Positions 32,901 through 43,577 of a DNA stretch of 64,000 nucleotides are shown here, piece by piece; the stretch's first letter is position 1, and each line of letters opens with the position of its first letter. The translations under genes were made by a program, and so were the position numbers. The notes under the pieces are model-generated. The model did not search any database. It was not told the origin of the DNA and was given only the letters and a program-made list of their open reading frames with translations. Source of the stretch: Phaeosaccion multiseriatum. Taxonomy: Eukaryota; Ochrophyta, other classes. The stretch spans positions 3,472,001-3,536,000 of the forward strand of contig OZ218958.1 of NCBI GenBank assembly GCA_965112735.1, in the 5' to 3' direction.

Positions 32901-33978
32901 CGGCATCTGATCTCTGCCCGCCGGCATCTCGAGGAGGCTGAGGAGCCTGTGCCTCTCCCTCCGTACGCCCCCTGTGCTGAGGCCTGGATAGTGACATACC
33001 TCAACCAGCCAGAGGTCAAGCAGGCGCTGCACGTGGCGGAGGAGCTGATGGATATGGAGTGGGAGCAGTGCTCGAGCCGAGTGCAGTACAGCCAGACCGA
33101 TATGCTTGTGTCGATGGTGCCCCTGTTCGACAAGCTGCTGCAGCAGGGGGAGGAGGACCTCAAGATGCTGGTGAGTGAGGAGGGAGGAAGAGGGCAGCAA
33201 GCGGGAGATGGCAGTCTATCTACCCAGCACACGGGCAACAAGCGCTGCATGTCCCGCCGTTCATCAATCCATCTATCCATCTATCCATCCATCCGTCCAC
33301 CCATCTTTATTTTTAAAATCTGGATGTCTCCTGCCTCTAAATCGGCCCATCCATCCACGCATGCATGCATGCATGCATCAAATCAATGCAAATCAATGCA
33401 ATACAATACAGGTGTTCAGCGGAGACGACGATGCCGTATGCGCCACGCAAGGCACCCAGTGGTGGGTGTACTCCCTCGGGAGGGACGTGCGGGAGGAGTG
33501 GAGTCCCTGGGCCACGCAGGACGGGCAGGTGGCGGGCTTCGTCACCAAATTTGACGGTTACACCTTCGTTACCGTCCACGACGCAGGTGTGGAAGTGTAT
33601 GTGTGTATGTGCAGGGATCATCCCCCCCCGCCCCTCTCTTCGCTGTGCACCCTGTCTGACCATGTTTCCTCCCTGTGTACCCCGCTTGGCCTGACCGTCG
33701 CTTGTCCTTCCTTCCTTCCTTCCTTCCTTCCTTCCTTCCTTCCTTCCTTCCTTCCTTCCTTCCTTCCTTCCTTCCTTCCTTCCTTCCTTCCTTCCTTCCT
33801 TCCTTCCTTCCTTCCTTCCCTCCTTCCCTCCTCCCTCCCTTTTCCTTCGTTCATTCCTCACTTTCTCCCTTCCTCCCCTCCCCCCTTCCTTCTCGTAGGG
33901 CACGAGGTACCGGCCTATCAGCCAGAACGGGCAGCGCTGCTCTTCGACCGCTTCCTTGATGGCAGCTGGTTCGCGTGA
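29942..33978 (+). CDS. Secreted/vacuolar serine carboxypeptidase (peptidase family S10)
   Basis: Nine exons: 29942-30218, 30428-30533, 30704-30748, 31438-31465, 31704-31832, 32167-32532, 32802-33170, 33412-33586, 33899-33978. All GT-AG, phases agree, 524 residues. A signal peptide MRTVALLTGLALSAQAA is followed by the S10 start (SGYIEVDPSHGKKVFYWFFE; TFWTNGGPG). The oxyanion-hole region NGGPGCSGLLGLL and VYIESPSGVGF are conserved. Catalytic residues: Ser187 in SSESYGGHYIPT, Asp447 in FSGDDDAVC, His500 in GHEVPAYQP. It would remove C-terminal residues from peptides in the vacuole/lysosome or outside the cell. A Ser/Glu/Arg-rich insert with a tandem RRHLISARRHL precedes the C-terminal lobe. Exon 4 is only 28 nt and lies after a 689-nt repeat-filled intron. 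Confidence 0.93.
30768..31245 (+). repeat. Purine minisatellite (GAGAGGAAGGAGAGGGAG) in carboxypeptidase intron 3
   Basis: About 26 copies of an 18-bp or 9-bp unit (GGAGAGGAA, GGAGAGGGA). All six frames stay open or nearly so, giving false Glu/Gly/Arg or Ser/Pro proteins. Confidence 0.95.
33711..33822 (+). repeat. (TTCC)n microsatellite in carboxypeptidase intron 8
   Basis: About 27 perfect CCTT tetranucleotides, then degenerate C/T sequence up to the acceptor at 33897-33898. Confidence 0.97.
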
Positions 33979-34073
33979 GGGGTGAGGGGTGAGGCTTAAG
34001 AGAGCGAGAGACAAGAGAGAGACCCGACGAAGGCCCTGAAACCAAAAGTGTATGTAATCGCGCGGCAGAGTTA

Positions 34074-34079
34074 AATAAA
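34074..34079 (+). other. Polyadenylation hexamer AATAAA of the carboxypeptidase gene
   Basis: AATAAA lies 96 bases past the stop at 33978, a normal 3' UTR distance. Confidence 0.5.
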
Positions 34080-34303
34080 TGTACAGTATCGATGTCAGGA
34101 AGGACATGTTGTCCTCCTGCTTTGCGAGGGGTTTTCATTAATACAGTTGGTGTATGGTGGGAGGGGAAAGGAGTTGGGTCAGACTGCCATCCACTGCCAT
34201 CCAATTCCCAACCGTCGCGGGAATGTCTTCAGTGCGAATGGCCCGTAAGAAAACCAACCAAGACACGCAATGCTACGCGTGTTCTCAAGGCCATTGCTGA
34301 GAT

Positions 34304-35983
34304 ATGGGAAGAGGAGCAGAAGCCAACGCGACTACTGTAGGACGGCGTCCGAGGAAGGAGATGGGCACCTGTGAGAAGAAGCCCGAGACTTACCCCCCAC
34401 CACCTCCGCCCAAACCCAGCAGCGGGAGCGCCTTGACGCTCATCGACCAGCTCGTGACGCTGAAGGAAGAGGTGCGGACTGTACGCAAGCACAACGGCCA
34501 CCTGCTGGGCACCAATGCAAATCTTTGCAGGAAGGTCATGACCCTCAGGGAAGAGGTGGAGAGGGCGATAGAGGAGGAGGAGGTTAGCCGCCAGAGGGAG
34601 CAGGACCTCGAGGACGAGGAGCGAGGAAGCAGAGCGGCACTCACACCGGAGGAGAGGCTCCGGAGAGCGCGGCACGACGTGTTGCTGAGAGATGAAGAAA
34701 TCGGCCGTCTGAAGCACAAACTGGCGGTGAGGGAGCAAGCCGCGCCAGGAGCGAGGAGAGAAAAGAGCAAGTCTAATGCCGCAGACAAGAGGACAGAACT
34801 GCGCATCAGAGGGGAGCGGCCGATGATGGAGCGAAGGAGTGCTGGCAGCAGCAGGCGAAGCAGCAGGGGAAGCAGCAGCAGAAGAGCACCGGGAAGGAAG
34901 GAGGAGACACCCGGAGGCTTGCTGGGGGGGAGTACAGACTCGGGCGGCACCAGCCAAGAGGACGGTGAGGGTGCGTCTGGCTCACGGAAAGAAAGGAGGG
35001 GAAGGGGGAGAAGGGGGGGCAGGGACGGGCATGTCGAGGGCAACGATGACGAGGAGAAGTGGGTGGAGTGTGACGGCAATGGCAGCAGCAGCGATCCCGG
35101 CAGCAGCAGCAGCTGTAGTAGTAATTGTAGTAGCCGCAGGAGGAGGAGGAGGAGGAGGAGGCCAGGAGGGACGACAAGAAGGAAGGGAGCAAGCTATACC
35201 TTGCCCCCACCACTGCCCCAGTGGAGCAGACAGCCAAGCAGGGCAGTCTGGCAGCGCGATTCAGAGACGGCCAAGGACAGAGGCTACTTTAGTGCTTCTG
35301 TCGAGCCCACTACCAGGGGAGGAAGTGGCAGCGAGAGCTCCTGCTGTCTGAGCGGCCTTCAGACACCGGGACGGAGCATCGCGTTATCGGAGGAGGAGGA
35401 GGAGGAGGAGGAGCTGGAGAAGGAGGAGGAGCAAGGGGGGCGGGGAGAGGAGTGGAGACAAGCATGGCCCAGGACAAAGCAGCAAGGTCAAGGACGAGCG
35501 GTGTCGGGACCACTGGCACTCCCCTCCCACAGGGGACTGTCGGGACCAGTGGCACTCCCCTCCCACAGGGGACTGCTGCGGAGCTCCAGCCACACGCCCT
35601 ACACCAGTCTCAGAGCCAAGGTGTTGGAGCAGCAGAGGCGGCGGCAGCAGGCCCAGGCACAGCAGTTGGCGATACAGGCCGAGCACGAGCAGCTCGAGCA
35701 GCAGCTGCCCCACCCTCCCCCGGTGCCCGCCCCGTACCCGCGCGGCACAGGTCTGTCGAGGACGAATCACCAACACACACGGGAGGAGCCGCAGCCGCAG
35801 CAGTTGGTGATGCAGCCGCCACACAGGCTGTCCTTTGATAACCTCTGTCAGCAGCAGCGACAACGGCAAGACCTTCAACCACCCCAACCACAGCAACAGC
35901 AACAGCAACCACAACATCATCATCAACAACCACAACAACAACAACAACAACAGCAACCACAACATCATCACCATCAACAACAA

Positions 35984-36061
<78 letters not shown>

Positions 36062-38510
36062 CCGCCGCAGCGACTTCAAGAACAACAACAACAGCAGTGG
36101 CAGCAGCAGAGCGAAGTCTTGTCCGTCCTGTCCCAGGCCTCTTCCTTCTCCCCCTCCCCTCACAAGGCCGGTCCCACAGCGGTGTCCGAGGAGGCCGAAT
36201 TTATGGCCCAACGTTTGAATCAACCTGTCACCCAAGTTGTTGCCCAAGCTGTGCCTAAGCTGGTACTGTGTGGCCCTTCCCAGCTGCTTGTCGGCGCCTC
36301 CTCTGCCTGTCGGGACGGAGATGGAGCACGGCGGGTGCTTAGTGGGAAAGAACAGGAGAAGGAGCAGGGCAGCGTCGCTGTAGGCCAAGAGCCAGAGCAA
36401 GAGCGAGATGATGCATATGGAGAGGACCGAGGAGTTGGGGCCCCGAAGGAGGAAGAAGAGGAGGCGAGAGGGGGTAGAGCCCAACAAGGCCAAGGAGGGG
36501 GGGGCCAACCACAAGGCCAGAGAGGAGGTACTGAGGCGGAGATTGGACGGCTCGAGGCTGAGCTCGACGGGCTGGTGCACTCCGGCTTGCTCGAGCAGGC
36601 CAGGCATATGGGCACGGAGAGCAAACGGTTAGGAGGGGGGCTGGGGCGTGGGGCGACGAGGAGGAGCCCTATCCCAAGCGAGGCAAACGAGGGCGTGAAA
36701 GGACCCTGTCCTCCCGGTCAGTCCAAGGGGCTCTCTCCCTCTCCCGGTGGTCACTCCCCACCCACCACGGGCTCCGCTTCGGGATCGGCCTCCACCACGC
36801 CCGTCAGCGCCTGGGAGGGGGATGGGGATGGGGAGGGGAATGGGGAGGGGAATGGGGAGGGGAATGGGCCCTTCCAGCGAAGAGGGGAGGGCTCTCGGGG
36901 CCTCTCGCCTCACGGAGGGAAGGAGGAGGAGGAGGAGGAGGAGGAGGGGCAGATGCAGGCATACTCGTCCCGCCCGGGGTCAGAGGATGGAGCGAGGGGT
37001 GGCGCAGGAGACAGCAGCAGCAGCAGTAGTAGTAGTCGTTGTAGTAGTAGTAGCCGCAGCAGCAGTAGCAGCAGCAGTAGCAGCAGTAGCAGTAGCAGCA
37101 GCACGACCAGTAGCAGCAGCGCATGCCAGCGGGCGGGTGGAGAGGGAGCCGCGGCAGCAGCGACAAGCTCACCGGAACAGAGCGGAGAGGGCACCGCTGG
37201 ACAGCAGGGGAGCGAGGGAGGACAGTGGGGGGCGGACTGCATGAGCGAAGGGGAAATACGAGATCTCATCCTTTCGTACGGGGCACGACTTGGGTATGGC
37301 GACTATCCGTATCACCAGGACCCAAAGCAGCTGCTGCAGCGGGCGGAGTGGGAGGAGGAGGACAAGGGGGGGGGAGGGGAGGAGGAGGAGGAGGAGGAGG
37401 AGGAGGAGGAGGAGGAGGAGGAGGAGGAGAAGGAGGAGCAGGACGAGGGGGAGGAGGAGGAGGAGGAGGAGGAGGAGGAGCAGGACGAGGGGGAGGAGCA
37501 GAAGGAGGAAGGCAAGGAAAAGGAGAAAGAGGAGCAGCAGCAGCAGGAGCAGGAGGAGGAGGAGGAGGACGAGGAGGAAGAGGAGGAGAAAGAGGAGGAG
37601 GAGGAGGAGGAGGAGGAGGAGGAGGAGGAGGAGGAGGAGGAGGAGGAGGAGGAGGAGGAGGAGGAGGAGGAAGAGGATGAAGAGGTCGATTCTCTTGGCT
37701 TCTCGTCGCTGACTCTCTCTCAGCTCGCCCAAGGCGGAGTGCCTGGCGTGGACGAGCAGACACAGACACACGCACAGGCCATGAGTCAGCACATGAGTCA
37801 GCACATGAGTCAGCACATGAGTCAGCACATGAGTCAGCACATGAGTCAGCACATGAGTCAGCACAGCAACAGCAACACGGCTCAGAGCGGAACCGCCGGG
37901 GGGGGAGGAGGAAGCGACGGGATGGGTAGACGCTTCGTTGACGAGCTGCGAAGGGAGGGGCCCGGAGAGGAGGGCGGGGAGGGCGGTGGGATGGGCGAAG
38001 GGGGTGAGGGGGGTGAGGGGGGCGAGGGGGGCTCGGCTTCTTCTTGCTCGTCGTGGTCGGAGGAGGGGGAGGGGAACGGCGACGAAGCGGAGTCCTTGCT
38101 CTTCAGGCGGAGGTGCGCCGTCCTCGCGGGGGTGTGCAAGGTGAGGAGGACAGATGCGAACATGCTGAAGACGGGGCTCAACAGGCCGCGACGGCGCGAT
38201 GGATGATTCATTCCTCAAATACTCGCCTCACCTCCTTTCTCTCTTCTCCCGCACGCTCTCCCCTCCCCTCCTCCCTCCCTGTCTGCCTGCTCAGACTGCT
38301 GCCGTGTGCTCTGCCGTGGAGTACCGGCGCGTGTCTGGTGCCTTCTGTCGCTGGAGACGGAGGTTGCCCCTGCCACGCCCCTCTCCGGGTCCCAGCCCCT
38401 CTCCGACTCCGAGCGGGTCCTCGTTAGCCCTTCCTCTCCCCCGCCAAGCTCGCTCTCGCTCGGAGCTGTACTGGAGGCAGCCCGTCGTCGGAGGCTCTGC
38501 TGCTCCGTGA
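34304..38510 (+). CDS. Large low-complexity coiled-coil protein (polyQ, polySer, polyGlu, MSQH repeats)
   Basis: A 3837-base open exon (34304-38140) plus a second exon (38295-38510) joined in phase 0 over a 154-base intron with GTGAGG donor and pyrimidine-rich CTGCTCAG acceptor: 1350 residues. No family is recognised. Residues about 45-150 are a predicted coiled coil (LIDQLVTLKEEVRTVRKHNG; MTLREEVERAIEEEE). Then come basic/Ser/Gly stretches; a Gln/His tract (about 525-590, coded mainly by CAA); a Ser run (about 905-935); a long Glu run (about 1026-1126, GAG); seven tandem MSQH units (about 1163-1190, 12-bp repeats); and a Gly/Glu stretch. The C-terminal segment is ordered (SLLFRRRCAVLAGVCK, then TAAVCSAVEYRRVSGAFCRW). 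It reads like a nuclear or condensate-forming scaffold; that is inference. The start could instead be the internal ATG at 34361. Confidence 0.62.
35879..36062 (+). repeat. In-frame CAA/CAT repeat coding Gln/His tract
   Basis: Uninterrupted ACA triplets for about 75 bases, flanked by CAACAT blocks; coded Gln is CAA, whereas neighbouring Gln codons are mostly CAG. Confidence 0.95.
37376..37680 (+). repeat. In-frame GAG repeat coding poly-Glu
   Basis: GAG triplets with AAG, GAC and CAG breaks, over 300 bases in the large coiled-coil gene. It has the same sequence type as the intronic GGA tracts but is kept in one frame. Confidence 0.95.
37783..37866 (+). repeat. ATGAGTCAGCAC x7, coding MSQH
   Basis: Seven near-perfect 12-bp direct repeats, in frame. 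Confidence 0.97.
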
Positions 38511-38896
38511 CTTACAGACTCATCCTGGGCTACAGTGGCTGTGATTATATGCGTGATTATGTAAAAATGATGTGTGATGTATGCCTTGCACACGCCGTGC
38601 ACTGGCGAACCGTGCGCTTTTAGTGCAGCACGTACATAACAAGACAAGCAGCAAGAAGACAAAGGAAAAAGGAAGGGGGAGGGAGGGAAAAAAAAAAATA
38701 ATCGCAAAAAATTATACCAGTTCACAGTGCCAGTTTGTGTGGGGGCGGGTTCGATACCTAAAAAAAGGCTGGCTTTTGCTTGCTTGCTCAAACGAGAGGT
38801 ACGGCGAGAGAGAAAAGAGGAGAAGTACAGCAGCACCAGGTCAGGGGCGCGACAACAGGAGGAGCAGGCTACGGGTGTAGACGCTGATAACACACC

Positions 38897-41800
38897 ATGG
38901 TAAGAGGACAGGGAGCGGTGAGGAAGGGCGCCATGGGGGGTGGATTTCCATCCAAGGATTTGAAAGGTGATGGGAGGTGATAATGGAAGTGGGCAGAAGA
39001 GGCGCAGAGCACTGCATTTTCCCTCTGCCCGTCTTGCTATTGGCAGCGAGGAGGCTTGCAGGGTCGCTACCTCCCTCTTTACTCTACCTGGGCGATGGTG
39101 GGAGAGAGGCAGTGGGACGGAAGTTGGGCTTCTAAAGATTGCGGCGGAGGGGAGGAGGAGGCTCCAGCTGATCCTGCTGCCGCGCGGCGACTCTACCTGC
39201 GTGCAATGAGGCTGGAGATGGAAGGAATGCCTGCGCTCGCGCAAGATGCAACCGAGGACGGGGGATGGACGGGCGAGGGAAGTCCACGCGCCAAGTCCAC
39301 AAGCTGGCTGAGAACAGAGGCAAGGTCCCGGATCGAGCCACTCCTGGGAAGAGTCAAGCAGTACTGCAGCATTTGAAACAGTATGGCAGAGAGAAAGATA
39401 TGCCTACTTTGCTTGTCTCTCTACACAGAGGTCAGGAGGATGCTCAGCGGAGGAGGTCTGGCCAGAGGCGGGTAGGCGGAACTGTGAGGGGCTGCCTCAA
39501 CACTCAGCGGTAACGGCGAGCTCTGTGATGCTGTTGGGCCAAACCGGCGTACATGGAGTCCAGCTTCTCTGGACGCCGGGCTGGGAGGGGGGGAGGGAGG
39601 ACGCGCGACCGAGGACGGCTTGTGTCCAGGGGCGGGCGCACCCGTCAGCGGCCAGTACGGGAGGAGTGCAGAGGGCATACGAGAGGAGTGCGGAGGGAAC
39701 CGACCTTCCGTTCCCCTCTGCTTTTCTCTTCGGCTTTGAGCGGTGCCCACATCTGCTTTACTTTGATGATTGAGCGGTGACCACGTCTGCTTTACTCTTC
39801 TCGCCGGCTTTGGTGCGGGTAACATCACTGCGGGTAGCATCACGGCACGCACGGTACGCAGCGGCCCCCGTGTGTTGTTGTGTCAGCGGCAGCTCCGGTG
39901 CTACAAGGAGCAGCAGCCCCTGCAGCGCTCCTGCAGCGCCAGAAGGGCCTATGGGGGGAGGTGACAGGAGGAAGCCCTTCAGCGGCCCAAACGTCAAGCA
40001 GGCAGCTGCTACCACCCCTTAGTGCTAGCGGGACAAAGGGAAAGAAAGGACTGCTGTGCCCCCGCCCCTGTCACCACCCTCGGCGCAGATGCAGTCTTAA
40101 GCCGGCCAGATGGCAACTGATGGCACCTACTAGGTGCATGGGAAGGGGGGCGATGGCAGAGGCATTCAAGAATGTTCGAGAATGTCTCGTTTCATGTCGC
40201 AGCTCCCAGCAGTAGTGGTGGCATAGCATCAGCATCAGCATCAGCAGTGGCAGAGCAGCAGATGTGCAACGCACTCCTGAGCCAGGGCGTGTACAGTGCT
40301 TACCACAAGTCCCGCCCCTCTCTCTCAGCTTCCCCTCTGCTCTCCTCAGCCAACCTCATTCCTCATCTCTCTTCTTTCTGCTCTCTCTCCTCCTCTCTGC
40401 AGGCTGACGGCCCGCCCGAGTTCAAGCTCATTCTGGTGGGGGACGGAGGGGTGGGCAAGACCACGTTCGTCAAGGTTAGCGATAGAGAGAGAGAGATAAG
40501 AGAGGGAGAGAGAGATTCCAGTCAGTCCTGCTTGCGTGGGGGATACGAGCAGAGTGAACAGTCCGGCGTGCCGGGGGGGGAAGTGGCGGGAAAGTGGCAG
40601 ATAGGGGGTGGGATGTTGCCGATGTTGCCGTGGCATGGTCCGAAGACGGCCGTATAGACGTGTGTGAGCAGTGCCCAACCCTACGGCCGCGGTCCGAAGA
40701 TAAGGATGCGATGATGATGCAGGCAGGGTGCGATGCAAGATGCCTCCCTCCCTCCTTGGGGCAGGGACGCGCGCTCACCAGTCAGCGTGCCGTCACGCTC
40801 CCGTTTCCAGAAGGGCATGTCCGTCCCTTGCCCCGCTCCTCCTGATTGCTAAGCGCCTCTCTAACTCTTACCTTCCCCTCCGCACTTCCACCGGCATGTT
40901 CTGCCATCCATTCAACCATCCGTCTGCTGCCATCCATCCAACCATCCATCTGCTGCGATCCATCCAACCATCCGTCTGCTGCCATCCATCCAACCATCCG
41001 TCTGCTGCCATCCATCCAACCATCCGTCTGCTGCCATCCCCCCGTGTACACACACGCAGCGTCACGTTACCGGAGAGTTTGAGAAGAAGTATGTGGCGAC
41101 GCTGGGGGTGGAGGTGCGGCCCCTGACCTTCCACACCAACAGGGGGCCCATCCTCTTCAACGTGTGGGACACAGCGGGGCAGGAGAAGTTCGGCGGGCTG
41201 CGGGACGGGTACTACATTCAAGGGCAGTGCGCCATCATCATGTTCGACGTTACCTCAAGGTGAGAGGGAGGGGGAGAGCAAGGGTGTGTGTAGACAGGGG
41301 CAGGGGCTGGTCAAGGCAGACGTGACGTGACGTGACGTCATCACCCCGTTCCTCCTGAATTGAATTGAATCGAATCGAGAAGTGAATTCATGTGCACCGT
41401 CCCTTCCCCTTGCATCATCGCAGAATCACATACAAGAACGTGCCCAACTGGCACAGAGACTTGACGCGTGTGTGTGAGAACATCCCAATCGTGCTGACGG
41501 GCAACAAGGTGGAGATCAAGGAGCGCAAGGTCAAGGCCAAGCAGATCACCTTCCACCGCAAGAAGAATCTGCAGTACTACGACATCAGCGCAAAGTCAAA
41601 CTACAACTTTGAGAAGCCCTTCCTATGGCTGGCCAAGAAGCTCGTGGGGTGAGTGTGGAGTGGGTGGGTGGGTGGGTGACGGAGGGACGGAGGGAAAAGG
41701 GAGGCAGTGGGTAGGTACGGGAGAAAGTGAGAGAGTGAGGGAGCGTGTAAATGGGTGAGTATGTCATGTCCCCCCTGCCTGCTTGGTCCTAAGGGGGTAA

Positions 41801-42027
41801 ATGGGTGAGTATGTCCCCCCTCCCCCCTGCCTGCTTGGTCCTAACCTCCGCGCTCCCCACCGCTGTCGACGTTTCCTCCCCCCAGTGACGCGAACTTGAC
41901 GTTTGTAGAGCAGCCCGCTTTGCAGCCTCCAGAGGTGTCCATCGACCCTGCCGATGTGCAGAAGTACGAGAGGGACCTCGCCGCAGCGGCCAATGTGCCA
42001 CTGCCCGAGGACGATGACGACCTCTGA
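38897..42027 (+). CDS. RAN: Ran GTPase
   Basis: Exons 38897-38899 (ATG only, inferred), 40403-40474, 41060-41259, 41424-41648 and 41886-42027 give 213 residues (animal Ran is 216). Ran-specific features: [20 protein letters not shown] (P-loop), [20 protein letters not shown] (switch I), [20 protein letters not shown] (switch II), [40 protein letters not shown], and the acidic tail PLPEDDDDL. It has no C-terminal prenylation cysteines, as expected. Ran-GTP drives nuclear import and export and spindle and nuclear envelope assembly. The acceptor at 40401-40402 is phase 0 and no ATG lies in frame just before it. The best start is CACACCATG|GTAAGAGG at 38897, placing the first intron directly after the start codon; ATG|GTGGGA near 39093 is the alternative. 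Confidence 0.93.
38900..40402 (+). other. Long first intron of Ran (1.5 kb), no supported gene inside
   Basis: Contains several short open frames, for example 39265-39513 and 39056-39376, with balanced composition but no homology I recognise and no splice context. It is free of large satellites, unusual for a long intron in this window. It could hold a small nested gene. Confidence 0.4.
40905..41043 (+). repeat. 22-bp repeat CCATCCAACCATCCGTCTGC in Ran intron 2
   Basis: Six copies of CCATCCAACCATCCGTCTGC plus TG with point variants, ending 17 bases before the acceptor at 41058-41059. Confidence 0.95.
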
Positions 42028-43577
42028 GACGTCTCTGAGGTGCCGAGGAAGGAAGGATCCGAATCAATCAAGTGTTGTGAGTGAGTGAGCAAGCTCCGTC
42101 CTGAGCAACTCGGAGGGAGGGACTTGACTCGCAAGGGAGCGGAGCAGGCCATGTTAGGTTAGTTTAGCAGCAGGGGCAGCGGCAGCGGCAGCGGCAGCGG
42201 CAGCAGTAGCTCAGCGACAGCAGTAGCGGCAGCACGGCGTGTGTGGCGGTGTTGGCAGGAAAGGCATGACAGGAGGGGCAGGAGGGGCAAGAGGGGACTG
42301 TTCTTCATGACGGGTTGTTTCTCTGTCAGCGACAGGTGGATCTCTTCGTCTGTCCTCAGGGGCGAAAGAGGTGTCGTGCCGCATGAAGGACTTGAGTTTG
42401 AGTTCGTGGTGTGTACGCCTTCGCCTCGCCTGAGATGTGGAGAAGGAGAAGGAGAAGGAGAGGGGAGGGGAGGGAGTGAGAGCACAAGGCCCTCTCGTGC
42501 CCTCCACGGCCTCAGGGGAGGAGACGGGGAGGGAGGGAGGGAAGGGGGGTGGGCAGCGCGAAACAGCCTCACTGCTGCCTGCCCATATGCCTGCCCTGCC
42601 TGCCCTGCCTGCCCTGAGGTTCAACAGACTGCTTAAGATTTTTGACTTTGGATGAGAGGGAGAGAGACATGTGTCGCCCGCCTGTGTGGTGTGTGGGGAC
42701 GTACATGTAAGGCGGCGGGGGGGAGTGGGGGGGGATAGAGGGTGAGTGCAGTGGGAGGGTGTAGGGTGGGGGGGGGGGAGGGAGAAGATGTATGGATGGG
42801 AGTGGCAGATACACGCAGTGCCGCATCTGCATGCATGGGTTGGTGCAGTGGGTAAAGCGCCAACGCTGGGCGTAGCAGCGCAGCAAGTCGCAAGAGAGAG
42901 AGAAACTGAAACTGAAACTGATGGATGGTCTTTCTAATGAAAACAGAAAACAACAACAACTTTTGTGCTTTTGTTATTACTCTGTGGAGGGAAGGCTCTG
43001 GCTCAGGCTGGGGCTCAAAGGGCTCAAGAACAAAGAGATTTCTTTCAGCTTCATCACTCTCCCGTTTGTGCTGCCTGATCGACCCCTGACGCGCTACCTG
43101 CTATCTGCTACCGCCGGCGGCCGACAGCCGACAGCCGACAGCCGACAGCATGCTATCGGAACTATCGGAATGCGTCGATATTACGTCAGGTGGCATTCCA
43201 TGCACCTTTTTTTCTTTTTTCTTTTATTCACTTGACACGCATTCTTCTTACAACAGCATACACAAATGTACAGACTATGCCTCAATACCTTCCTACCTTC
43301 GCCCCCTCTCAGCCGAAAGACGTCTGAGAACTGAAGCAGTGAAGCAGCCTGCATGACAAAGCTTTGCTCTTGAGCTTCCCTTCCCCACAACTGTCCGTGG
43401 AGTGCCTTCGCTTCTATGTACATGAGGGCACTCTGCGGCCCTCGACTCACAGAAAGGCCGTGGACGAGAGGGAGAGGGGGGCTGCCCATCTCACAGTGTC
43501 CCCCCCGCCTGCTGTGACTGCTGCCCCCGACCGCTGCGCTCCTCCCTGATCTGTTTGGGCCCGACACCCAAACAGCC
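42028..43577. other. Intergenic region between convergent Ran and membrane-protein genes
   Basis: Holds a GGCAGC run (42180-42205), a copy of the CATATG dispersed motif (42572-42612), and the second MITE-like element. Open frames in 42150-42960 are composition artefacts. No gene is supported. Confidence 0.5.
43080..43192. mobile_element. Second, diverged MITE-like element
   Basis: Starts CCCCTGACGCGCTACCTGCT, like the element at 17506, has the same CTGCTATCTGCTACCGCCGG interior and a tandem GCCGACA array, and ends GATATTACGTCAGG, an imperfect inverted copy of the start. It is shorter than the first copy by about 65 bases. Confidence 0.4.

Noticed and set aside
36804-37269. Minus-strand cysteine/tyrosine-rich frames (CCYCYCCY)
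   Set aside because: Antisense translations of the AGC and GTAGTAG Ser tract in the large coiled-coil gene.
42159-42960. Overlapping open frames of 100-137 codons
   Set aside because: They are all low-complexity Ser/Pro/Leu or Gly/Arg translations of repeats between Ran and the membrane-protein gene.
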